A model generated the notes under the pieces. That model saw nothing but the letters and a program-made list of their open reading frames with translations. It had not been told where the DNA came from and ran no database searches. The translations under genes were made by a program, and so were the position numbers. 64,000 bases of DNA from Thinopyrum elongatum (Eukaryota; Streptophyta; Magnoliopsida; Poales; Poaceae), in NCBI GenBank assembly GCA_011799875.1, contig CM022302.1, forward strand, positions 304,927,048 through 304,991,047. Direction: 5' to 3'. Positions 1 through 9,039 of this stretch are shown piece by piece. Numbering within the stretch: position 1 is the first letter of the stretch; every line of letters begins with the position of its first letter.

Positions 1-1140
1 CATCATAAAAAATCGCACGAGAGGGACCACAAAACCAGGACCTCTTGCATGCGGCCCAAAATGATGTATGTTGGAAGGCGTGATGTGTGTTTTCAATATA
101 GAATAATGTACAATTTAGATGTGGTGCCTACCTCTCGATACAGACAACAACCATGAAGGCTAGGTAGTTAAGGACGAGATATGCAGGGTACGGTGTAGGT
201 CGAACCCAGCAATCCGAGCATGTGGGAGGGAATCCTGACAACGCATGAGCTCGAGCTTTGGTTGAACGACATGTGACGGTGACCGGCCCTAACACGAACT
301 AGGAGGAATCCATTCATGGCCAACACATACCCCTCATTATTGGTCAAAGGGATGACATATATACACTCGGGGAGCCCACAGATATGCGTGTCATCACAAA
401 AAACTGCACAAGGGAGACGTGGTCGATCAGAAGACCCCGTATACACTGCATGCGGCCCGAAAATATGTATGGGTACGGTGGTGTGTGATGTGTTTAAATC
501 CCGAATGCACAACTTCGATGGGCCACCAACTATATTACAAACCGAACACCGTACCCAACCCCAAGCCTGGTTCAATACTTACGATGTCGGTTTCCCAACT
601 TGGAGGCGGGGGGGGGGGGGGGTGTCGTCAAACGCATGCGCTCAAACTTTATTTGGTCTAACATGGCACACATAGCAATAGGAAACCATCATGGTCAAAC
701 CCTTCTCATTGTTGGGTCAAAGGGATAGATTGTGTGGGCCCCCCTCGTTATCGGTGAAGGAAAATATATACCTCAGGGAGCCCACAGATATGTGCGGCGT
801 CTATAAACCACACAAGGGAGACATGCTCGATCAGAACACCCGGCCCCCTATACCCTGCATGCGACCTGAAAAAATGTATGGGTCTGGTGTGTGATTTGTT
901 CAAATCCCGAAAGCACAAGTTTGATGGCGCACAAACTACATCAGTAACATTACAAACTGAACATCATACCCCCCCGCGGCCAGGTTAAAGACGTACGATG
1001 TTGGGAACGCAACTTCGAGGCGAATGGGGGGGGGGGGTAGGTGCCAGGTGCCGTCCAACGCATGTGCTGAAACTTGATTTGCTCCAACATAGCACACGGA
1101 GCAAAGAGTAAACCCTTCTAGTGCGTTGAGTCAAAGGGAT
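1..1140. repeat. Degenerate tandem array, units of about 370-415 bp
   Basis: Three related units follow each other. A shared landmark (gtcaaagggat) lies at 343, 715 and 1130, giving periods of 372 and 415 bp. Each unit also holds a 'gcatgcggccc(g)aaaa..atgtatg' block (about 49, 450 and 858) and units two and three a run of G (about 607-621 and 1026-1036). The first unit is the most diverged and is cut by the window edge. Short ORFs in this stretch are not conserved between units, so they are not genes. The satellite family was not identified. Confidence 0.7.
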
Positions 1141-1165
1141 AATTTGTGTGGTCCTACAGATGTCG

Positions 1166-1390
1166 ATCATTCTGTGATTTTTTAGAACAAAAAATAACCA
1201 ATAAAAACATAGTCTACAAATTAGCAAAACAAGGATCCCAAGGTTTATATAATCGCCATGACAGGTCACTATAGATTCAATCATTCTTTGATTTTTTTAG
1301 AGCAAAAAATAACCAATAAAAACATAGTCTACAAATTAGCAAAACAAGGATCCCAAGGTTTATATAATCGCCATGACAGGTCACTATAGA
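1166..1390. repeat. Tandem duplication of a 110-bp block
   Basis: Copy one spans 1166-1275 and copy two 1280-1390. They are nearly identical: both contain aaaaaataaccaataaaaac, a BamHI-like ggatccc and 'ccatgacaggtcactataga'. The low divergence suggests a recent local duplication. The second copy runs into an imperfect inverted repeat (1379-1412). Confidence 0.85.
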
Positions 1391-1440
1391 GACATTTATC
1401 TCTATAATGACCGTGTCATAGCATTTAAATGAAGCTTGAG

Positions 1441-1520
1441 ATATGCAACTTCCCACTGGGTCACCCATCCTTAGACTACTCCAGCCCGAGCACACTTAAC
1501 TTCTACGTTCTATTCGACTA
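1441..1520 (-). pseudogene. 5S rRNA-derived fragment (possibly Cassandra-type)
   Basis: Read on the minus strand, this stretch follows the second half of plant 5S rRNA: a block like 'gttaagtgtgctcggg' (box C region), then 'ggatgggtgaccc' and 'gggaagt'. About 70 bp align with several mismatches, and the 5' third of a 5S gene is not recognisable. Tandem 5S units are not present. Cassandra TRIM elements carry such 5S pieces in their LTRs, and 5S-derived SINEs also exist, so a mobile origin is likelier than a working gene. The 5S likeness is seen in the sequence; the carrier is inferred. Confidence 0.6.
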
Positions 1521-2002
1521 GGCTAGAGGATGGGAAGCCGCCCCTTGCTGATAGGAATTGCCTCCTTGTCTTCAAGGCGTTTCACTCTGGTCACCCTATG
1601 GTGTGTCGCCGCCTAGCCTTCAATGAGCACTGACATTGGCAGCAGGAAAACGATGGGAGAAGAGGCGGGGAACCGATGAGAGGAGTGGCGTGAAACGTTA
1701 GCGTGTTTGGATATACAACAACATTAATATAGAAAACTTAGTAGAGAAGGAAGCGTGAGCTAGCACGACGCATGCGCACAGTGCTTACCCATATACTGCA
1801 TGTGCTATCGAAAGGGATGAGGATTGCCGTTCGATCTGGGAGCATCCAACGGTGCAGACGTATGATCCGTGGGGTTTGGGTTCTGGCCAATCAGAACGCA
1901 CGACTCAGATCGCGCGCGCAGCAGGGGGGCATCGGCCACGGTTTGGTAGGCACACGGCTTTCGTGACTGAACCGTGTGCTATTTGAAAATATTTTGTGAG
2001 AA
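1521..2002. other. Unassigned spacer
   Basis: No coding region, LTR end or terminal inverted repeat was recognised. The part around 1640-1680 weakly resembles 6985-7030 (ggcgggaaaccgatgag), hinting at a shared element. A small ORF at 1772-1966 has no recognisable motif. Confidence 0.4.
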
Positions 2003-4110
2003 GAATCTCGGTTTTTAAATCCCCGTAAATCCAAAACTCACCCAAAAATCATGGAACTTGGCATGGTGTCACGACATGGCACATATATATCGAGGAATTT
2101 TTTTCGTCCATTTTGGCGCAAGTTTTATTACACGCCTCTTACAAACCGGAGCTTCTCTCAAAGAAGCCTCATAGTTCCGATAGGGAAACATGTCCCCCTT
2201 GTTGGCGAAACGATAATCACTACCTCTTTTTGCCTTTATTTTCTTCTATGGGCAACATGGAACGACAGGATATCCGTGCTGAAATTCAAATTTATTCAGG
2301 GTTCGTTTGGCCTTTTTATACACTAATTGAGTTTCCTAGGCATTTAATGTCCATAATTCAAATCTAAACTACAAATACATGCTCTTGTTCACCAAAATGG
2401 CTAGAAAAATTATACATGTGTCCTTGGGTGCATGTTTAAGTCCCATGCCAGGAATGGGAATGAATTACAACCGTACCGGTGTCCTGGCTCGTCCTCAAAC
2501 ATTTGGAATCTCGGTTTTTAAATCCCCATAAATCCAAAACTCACCAGAAAGTCATGAAAGTTGGCATGGTGTCACGTCATGGCACATATATGTCGTGGTA
2601 AAAACATTGTCCAATTTGGGCCAAGCTTTATTACAAACCTCTTACAAACCGGAGCTTCTCTCAAAGAAGCCTTGTGGTTCCGATAGGGAAACGTGTCCCC
2701 CTTGTGGGCGAAACGATAATCACTGCCTCTTTTCACCTTGTATTTTCTTCTACGGGCAACATGGAATGACAGGATATCCGTGCTGAAATTTAAACTTATT
2801 CAGGGTTCGTTTGGCCTTTTTATGCACTAATTGAGTTTCCCAGGCATTTAATGTCCATAATTCAAATCTGAACTACAAATACATGCTCCATTTCACCAAA
2901 ATGGCTAGAAAAATTATTCATGTGTCCTTGGGTGCTTGTTTAGGTCCCATGCCAGGAATGGGAATGATTTACAACTGTACCGGCGTCCTGGCTCGTCCTC
3001 AACCTTTGGAATCTCAGTTTTTAAATCCCCATAAATAAAAAACTCACCAGAAAGTCATGAAAGGTGGCATGGTGTCACGTCATGGCACATATATGTCATG
3101 GTAAAAACATTCTCCAATTTGGGCCAAGCTTTATTACAAACCTCTTATAAACCGGAGCCTGTCGCAAGAACCCTCGTGGTTTCGATAGGGAAATGTGTCC
3201 CCTTGTGGGCGAAACGATAATCGCTCCCTCTTCTAGCCTTGTACTTTCTTCTACACGCAACATGGAATAACCGGAGATTTGCGCTGAACTTTGAAATTAT
3301 TCAGGGTTCGTTTGACCTTTTTTATTCATTAATTGAGTTTTCTAGGCATTTAATCTCCATAATTCAAATCCAAACTACAAATACATGCTCTAGTGCACCA
3401 AAATGGCTAGAAAAAATGTACATGTGTCCTTGGGGTGCATGTTTAGGTCCCATGGAAGGAATGAGAATGAATTCAACCGTCTCGGCGTCCTGGCTTGGCC
3501 ACAAACATTGCGAATCTCGGTTTTTAAATCTCTGTAAATCCAAAACTCACCAGGAAATCATGAAACTTGGCATGGTGTCACTAGATGGCACATATCTGTC
3601 ATGGTAAAATAATTGTCCAATTTGGGCCAAGCTATATTACAAGCCTCTTACAAACCGAAGGTTCTTGCAACCCTCATGGTTCCGGTAGGGAAACATGCCC
3701 CTCTTGTGGGCGAAACAATAATCGTTGCCTGTTCTCGCCTTGAACTTTGTTTTCTACAGGCAACATAGAATAACAGGAGTGTCGTGCTGAAATTTGAAAC
3801 TGTTCTGGATTCGTTTGGCCATTTTATATATTAATTGAGTTTTCTAGGCATTTAATGTAGTCCATAATTCAAATTTAAACTACAAGCACATGCTCCAGTG
3901 AAGCAAAATGAGTGGAAAATCGTACATGTGTCATTGGGTGCATGTTTAGGTCTCATTGAAGGAATGGGAATGAATTACAAACTTCTCATCGTCCTGAAAC
4001 ATTGAGAATCTCGGTTTTTAAATCCCAGTAAATCGAAAAATCACCGAAAAAACATGAAACATGGAATGGTTTCATGACATGGCACATATATGCCGTTGTA
4101 AAAAAAAATC
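2003..4110. repeat. Satellite-like tandem array, 503-bp unit
   Basis: The landmark 'gaatctcggtttttaaatc' starts at 2003, 2506, 3009 (one mismatch), 3512 and 4006. The spacing is 503, 503, 503 and 494 bp, so there are four full units and a partial fifth. Other blocks repeat in order: catgaaacttggcatggtgt, ttacaaaccggagcttctct, gcatttaatgtccataattc and 'gtgtccttgggtgcatgttta'. Units differ by many substitutions but keep their length. Several ORFs here are shadows of the repeat. The family was not named with certainty; Triticeae subtelomeric or centromeric satellites have units of similar size. Confidence 0.9.
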
Positions 4111-4267
4111 GTCCAGTTTGAGACAAGGCGCACACATTAGTAGCCAACGAAGTCCTTTTGAAACAAATAGCTAACACATTAATATCGCAAACGGTTGTAT
4201 TATATGAACCATGTGTTCCCGTAACCATTTAAATGCGTCCACGCGTCCCTCTTTTCTTATGGGATAG

Positions 4268-4326
4268 TACTACCTCCGTCCTCGTTCATTGGTCATCTTT
4301 GTATTTTGTGCCAAAATTTAACCATA
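4268..4326. mobile_element. Possible single MITE terminus
   Basis: The block 'tactacctccgtcc' followed by 'attggtcatctttgtatttt' and 'gtgccaaaattta' resembles the terminus of Stowaway/Mariner-like MITEs of Triticeae. No matching inverted partner was found nearby, so this would be a truncated end. Low confidence. Confidence 0.3.
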
Positions 4327-4355
4327 CTCGGTGGCGTGCGTGCAGCTGTTTGATT

Positions 4356-4480
4356 AGATGGGACGAGCGTAAGAAGTCTGCCGTGCAGGCTCGACGGGAC
4401 GCGTGCAAGAAGTCCGCCGCGCAAGCTCGATGGGACGCGTGCATCCTGTCCACCTCGCAGGCTCGACGGGACACGTGCGA
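4356..4480. repeat. 36-bp minisatellite (about 3.5 units)
   Basis: The motif gggac falls at 4360, 4396, 4432 and 4468, an exact 36-bp period. Because 36 is a multiple of 3 the array stays open on the plus strand (ORF 4233-4655, repeat peptide like KKSAVQARRDAC) and also on the minus strand. The surrounding ORF shows no domain, so a gene is not claimed. Confidence 0.85.
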
Positions 4481-4730
4481 GCAGCCCGGCCGCCCATGCT
4501 CACCGGGAAGTGAGCTCTTTGACCTTCATCCACCAGCTGCCCGCCTCACTCACAACTTCTCAATTAATGGCGGATGGTGTTTGCTTGTGATCCCATGGCC
4601 CCGCTCAACCTTAGCATTTGCTTTGTTCGTGTTTTCAACTCGTATTCCTACCTAATTTAAAATTCCACATAGGGCAATGGATAATACGACGACAAATAAA
4701 ATGGCAACGGTTAATACGACGACAAATTTA

Positions 4731-4807
4731 CAATGGCGTGGATAATAATTGTCTTACATATTTTGGATAATTTAAAATGCCACATGCGGCAAAGCCCAGA
4801 AGACACG
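4731..4807. repeat. Direct repeat, copy 1
   Basis: This block (…aataattgtcttacatatt…ggataatttaaaat…ccacatgcggcaa…gccca) recurs at 6047-6123. Each copy lies just beyond the 3' end of one of the two minus-strand gene remnants, so it may be shared 3' flank or a duplicated element end. Confidence 0.8.
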
Positions 4808-4852
4808 GGGGCAAGAGAAGAAGGAAATCGCGGACAACGATCTGGGTCGCTA

Positions 4853-5461
4853 CTGTCTGTAGTCCTCGATGGATCGCCGGGCGACGACATCCTCCAGCTC
4901 CTTCTTAAATTCCTCCCGACTTTGCTTGAAAGCAGCCACGGATTCCTCCACCTCCTGCTCGCGCTCGATCCGGAGCTTCCTCAAGTCACCCATCAGTTCC
5001 TCGATGACCGCTCTCAACGTCATCCCCGAGGCACTGCTCTGCTCATGCAGCACCTCCAGCCGGCGGCCTCCTCCTCCTTCTCGGCGAGCGCCTTGAGGAG
5101 CTTCGCATTGTCACCCATGAGTTGCTCGATGAGGCCGGTTGCCTTCTCAACCGAGGCACCGCTGATCTCGTGCAGCTTCATCAAGCCGTCGACCAGCTCC
5201 TGCTGCTTAATGAGGCCAGCGAGAGTGTCGTTGTCGCCGGCCAAGGACTTCAGCAACGCCAGCTTGTTGCGATCATCGACGCGGCGAGTGCGCTTCTGAG
5301 AGCCCTCGTGTGCCCATGAGAGCTCGTTCGAGGGCTCCGCGGTGCACCGGGACATCTCTACTGTGGCTGCCGCTTGGCGGTGGGACCTCTCTAGTGCTTC
5401 AGCGGCCTTGGTCTTTGCTGCCTGGTTATATGTCCACCCGAAACTCCTCCTACCGGTCATG
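4853..5461 (-). pseudogene. Coiled-coil protein remnant, function unknown
   Basis: A minus-strand reading frame of about 200 residues can be followed from an ATG at 5461 (MTGRRSFGW) to a stop near 4853. It is broken by a frameshift around 5050-5075, where the frame passes from '…KALAEKEEEAAG' into '…LHEQSSASGMTLRAVIEE'. The product is rich in Leu, Glu, Lys and Ala with heptad-like spacing (LLKSLAGDNDTLAGLIKQQE, then LRKLRIEREQEVEESVAAF), so it would be a mostly helical coiled coil. No enzyme motif is visible. The direct repeat at 4731-4807 lies just downstream. It could be a captured host gene fragment or a transposon-encoded accessory protein. The frameshift and the transposon context argue against function. 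Confidence 0.5.
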
Positions 5462-5881
5462 GTGGAACGACTTGACAGCAAAGACCAGTTTTGTGGGTGA
5501 TGAGGAGAGGAACTGTGAAGTAATTTTCGAGTGGGTAGTTTTTGTAGCCCGGTGCTAAGTGTGAACACATATTAGTTTGATCGGTGTGAACAGATTTGCA
5601 ATTACTTATTGCGTTGTAATCTGCAATGTGACGAGAAACAAGGTCAAAATTTATTGATGGTTCTGGGCCTACAAAGCCCGTTTCTGTTGTTCTGGATCAT
5701 CGCAAACAGTTCTTATGGATCAACCGTATGCCATGCATCGGAAGCCCGAAACGTGGGCTCGCGTTCTCGGATGTATGTGTACGTGTCTGCCCACTATCAC
5801 ACACGGTCAAGATATCACCATCGTGTCCGATGGATGCGCCGTCGTGCCTCCCATGGGGTGGCAGAAGGTTGACCACGTGGT
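5462..5881. other. Spacer holding one CACTA-type subterminal repeat unit
   Basis: Around 5678-5745 there is one unit (tctgttgttctgg, catcgcaaacagttctt, atggatcaaccgtatgcc) that matches the 84-bp units at 7303-7800 in the same orientation. It suggests that this stretch belongs to the same CACTA element or a relative. Nothing else was recognised. Confidence 0.5.
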
Positions 5882-6045
5882 TGCTCGCCGTTGAGGCGGC
5901 CACGGCGCGCTCTACTGCTCGTTGAGGTGGCCGCGACGCGCTCTTCTCGCATCCGTCCGCGCGTTTTGCTCGCCATTGAGGCAGCCGTGGCGCGCTCCGC
6001 TCTAGCGTCCCTGCGCGCGCTCTACTCGCCGTTGAGGCAAATGTA
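5882..6045. repeat. Irregular GC-rich repeat
   Basis: The motif '(g/a)ttgagg' occurs at 5890, 5921, 5975 and 6031, flanked each time by 'ctcgcc' or 'gctc' upstream and, in three copies, a 'ggccacggcgcgctct'-like block downstream. Spacing is uneven (31, 54, 56 bp). Confidence 0.6.
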
Positions 6046-6046
6046 C

Positions 6047-6123
6047 AATGGCAACGGTTAATAATTGTCTTACATATTCAGGATAATTTAAAATACCACA
6101 TGCGGCAATGCCCAAAACACTCA
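6047..6123. repeat. Direct repeat, copy 2
   Basis: This is the partner of 4731-4807, with a handful of differences (aataattgtcttacatatt, ggataatttaaaat, ccacatgcggcaa). It lies about 115 bp beyond the stop codon of the remnant at 6237-6896. Confidence 0.8.
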
Positions 6124-6236
6124 TGACCTACATATGCATACAATTATAATAAAATATAGGCTAAAAGGCTGAGCTGGCGGCCTTCCGACGACGGTCTTCT
6201 TGGACTCCATGATCAGCATAGCACCCTTGCGGCCGT

Positions 6237-6896
6237 TCATTCCATGTGTCCCGATCCGCCTCTGCCTACGGAGCTCCTGGCGCTGGGAGGCTCTTGGGGC
6301 TGCTGGGCCTCTTCTAGAAGAGCTTGACAACGTCCAATCGCGCACATGATATCTCCGTGGAACCGCTCCATTTCCATGTCTCTAGCCTGGTAGCAAATTC
6401 CGTCCATCACCTCCATCCTCAAGATATCACGTTGGTGATGTTCTACTTCATTAGGTATGTCAACTCCGCCAAGGATGCCCTCGAGCCTGGCCACCACATC
6501 ATCCGGATTGAGGTGGACATGGCCGCCGCGGGCAATGATGAAGCTGCAGGCTGGCTGTGTCTTGATTGAATCGCAGAGGTCCTCTGCCCATTCCTTGGGG
6601 GGCATCAGGCTCTCGATGAGCACTGGTGATGGCGGCTCTTCGGGTGGGTCATCGATCATGCCGCCAAGCACCTCTGGATCTTTTGCACGGTGGATGGCAA
6701 ACTACTCATCACACCTCCTCTGCAATATGTCGATTGTGCGCCCAAGGACAGTCACACCGATATCGCTGCCAATGGGCCATGGTGCCTGCACCGGCCGATG
6801 AAGCTCTTACTCCCCGACCTGCTCCAGCTCGTTCTCCTCGCCGAAGATGTAACGCAGGTAGGGGTCGACGTCGAAGCTTTGGTCGTTACCTGGCAT
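6237..6896 (-). pseudogene. Hypothetical protein remnant with two in-frame stops
   Basis: A minus-strand frame runs from an ATG at 6896 (MPGNDQSFDVDPYLRYIFG) to a TGA at 6237, about 219 codons, and is interrupted by two stops upstream of 6671. The longest open part encodes 144 residues: a proline-rich acidic stretch (DDPPEEPPSP), a central part with ARLEGILGGVDIPNEVEHH, and a basic, serine-rich C-terminus. No known domain is recognised. Like the remnant at 4853-5461, it lies on the minus strand and is followed by a copy of the same direct repeat, so both may be passengers of one transposon. A non-autonomous CACTA with captured coding sequence is the simplest reading; the protein's role is unknown. 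Confidence 0.5.
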
Positions 6897-7218
6897 GCTT
6901 GGAATAACTAATGGTAGATGGGTGAGGACTAGATCTGCGCAGAGTGTCACGACGGTGCATTGCCGCCTGGGTTATATGCAGCAAGGCATTAGCTGGTGGC
7001 GGGAAACCGATGAGGGAAGAGGCGTGGATTTTACAATTCACCCATGTGGAGCGCGGGAAGACTAAGTGGAGCACACACACAACCCGAATACCGTATGCGG
7101 TGCCACGTGTTATTTATCAAACACGTGTTAACATAAGGAAACGTATGTGTAACTTACTAATCATCGCGCATGAGTACTCGCAGATGCATCGTGTGCGATA
7201 CTCCTAGCCACTGCAAGC
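6897..7218. other. Unassigned spacer upstream of the CACTA repeats
   Basis: This may be the promoter side of the remnant at 6237-6896. The part around 7075-7130 has 'accgtatgcggtgccacgtg' and a small inverted motif (aacacgtgtt). No gene was recognised. Confidence 0.35.
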
Positions 7219-7847
7219 AACTAGTTTGCATTTTTCAAAGTTTTTTGTACAAACAGAATCACACACGAACTTACTATAGTAACTGTCTGTGTTATAATTT
7301 CTCATCGCAAACAGTTCATTCGAGTGGGTTGTTTGCTGCGTATCACACACATCTTGTTTACATGAATCGTTTGTGTTCTTTTGGCTCATCGCAAACAGTT
7401 CATCTATATGAACTGTATGCCGCATATCACACACATCTTGTTAAGTTGAACCATTTCTGTTCTCTTCCCTAATCGAAAGTAGTTCATCCGAGTGAACCGT
7501 ATGCCGTATATCACACACACCTTGATCTGGCTGACCGTTTATGTTGCATTCCCTAATAGCAAACAGTTCATTGGAGTCAACTGTATGCCATATATCGCAC
7601 ATACATTGATATGGCTGCCCATTTCTGTTGTTCTGTCTAATCGCAAACTGTTCATATGGATCAACCGTATGCCCCGCATCGCACACGTAACTAAAATCTG
7701 AACCGTGTTTGATGTCTCTGCCATCGCAAACGTTTTGCATCTTTTTTGACGGTTTTTTACATCCCCGTTTGCGATTAATGCATCGCACACAGTTTCATCA
7801 AAGCGTATCTGATCATCGTGTCGCATTAGCAGCATCCTACAGTAGTG
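7219..7847. mobile_element. CACTA (DTC) terminus with 84-bp subterminal repeats
   Basis: The sequence ends at 7847 with cagtagtg, the reverse complement of CACTACTG, the typical CACTA superfamily terminus. Inside it, the landmark (c/a)atcgcaaac lies at 7303, 7387, 7471, 7555, 7639 and 7722, an 84-bp period with one 83-bp step. Each unit pairs it with 'gaaccgtatgcc..atcacacac'. Such subterminal repeats are the binding sites of CACTA transposases in studied elements. The partner terminus was not found, so the left boundary is unknown; a related unit at 5678-5745 suggests it lies further left. No transposase gene is seen. The element interrupts the exonuclease gene that resumes at 7848. Confidence 0.75.
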
Positions 7848-8396
7848 TATTGTCATCGACTCCCATGCATGATGAAACTTGCAGTGAGGTTTCTTTAGTT
7901 CAACGTACGAAGGATCAATCATGGCTGCTGTCAGGGTTAGCATTGAAGGCTGAGAGGAGGACACCAGGCTTTCCTTCTAGAGATCGAAGGGCTGGCCTAC
8001 AATGAGGCCTATCCGATCCAGGACTGTCTTGTCGTTCACAAAGTCTGCAGTAATGAATTTCACTCTTTTGTCCTTGAGGAAGAACTCAAAATCATGGCAC
8101 CTAACATCGGCATGGCATATGTGGTAGACCAAGCACACGTTATGTACGCAAACCTGGATCACGACATGCTTCTTCATCTCTGCCACCTTTAGAAGCTTCT
8201 CCTTTTCTAGGACTTTGGTGTACTCAACATCTAGCACAGCGACCCATTCATCCTTTGATCTTTCGAACATGTGTAGGAAGCGACCAAGGCATGCTTCCAC
8301 CATCGCAGATCTACGGGTGTAGATGTCGATGAACTCATCGCTAGTGATGGTTCTAACCTTGTACTCACCGCCGATCATGGAGATTTGGGAGGCCAT
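7848..8396 (-). pseudogene. DEDD-family 3'-5' exonuclease (WRN-exo/RNase D-like), 5' part, split by CACTA
   Basis: The minus-strand frame starts at ATG 8396 (MASQISMIGGEYKVRT). Around residues 48-62 it shows the Exo I motif (WVAVLDVEYT, with the metal-binding D and E), followed by 'VIQVCVHNVCLVYHICHA' and an Exo II-like block (FITADFVNDKTVLDR, with N-D). These are hallmarks of the DnaQ-like/WRN exonuclease fold, which removes nucleotides from 3' ends. A one-base deletion near 7979 ends the frame after GQPFDL. The family-like sequence then resumes in another frame (MLTLTAAMIDPSYVELKKP, then FHHAWESM) up to 7848, where the CACTA terminus begins. The rest, including Exo III, is missing from the visible flank. 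The Exo I and Exo II reading is strong; cellular role and substrate are not inferable. Confidence 0.75.
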
Positions 8397-9039
8397 GGAT
8401 TTTGGAGGCGGGTTAGGAGAAGTGGAACTGGTGTAATGTGAAAGGATGGGATGACTGGGAGAGAGAACTGGTGTAGTAGGATCTTTATTTAGTTTGATGC
8501 ATACACTTGTTCTTTTTTGGTAGCCCTTTTGTAATGTTGGCTGATGTTTGGTTTGGAAGAGAGAGCTGCGTCTTTACTCTTCTGGCCTGCTTACTGCTTC
8601 TGTTGCACCCCCAGCCCTGGTTACTGCTGATGTTTTCAATGTACAATCAGTAATATATTTCGTCTGTTGGTTGAATAAATGTGTTGTTAGAATGACAAAC
8701 ACAATGATTTGGAAGTCGTTGCACGCTCCGATCCTTTAGTGCCCCGTATGTAGCGCATACTATTTTTGGTACAGAACACACTTTCCACTTGTCAATCACA
8801 TGCAGCCTAGTGATGAAGGCCCAATAGAGGATCCCATAATTAACTGGAAGGGAGGCTCTCACTTGAATCCGGCCCAGGTACATGGTCATGGTCCCCTAAA
8901 CATAAATAAATAAAGCTAAATGCTCATGCACCAGTTCTTTAAATTTACAATTTGAAAAGTCAAATTTTAATAGGAGGATATTATTTCCTATGAGAGTGTC
9001 GTTACATTCAGTCGATATTATTCTTAGGCAAATATAGCG
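8397..9039. other. Upstream region of the exonuclease remnant and unassigned DNA
   Basis: 8397-8560 would be the 5' UTR and promoter of the exonuclease gene. A minus-strand TATA-like 'ctaaataaagatcc' lies near 8480-8495. A minus ORF at 8647-8889 (80 aa) has no recognised domain. 8930-9039 is AT-rich, with no feature seen. Confidence 0.35.

Noticed and set aside
2051..3607. ORFs in the 503-bp array
   Set aside because: Frames are not conserved from unit to unit and end at different points.
7303..7805. 84-bp repeats as a CRISPR-like array
   Set aside because: Repeats are degenerate without unique spacers, and the terminus identifies a CACTA element.
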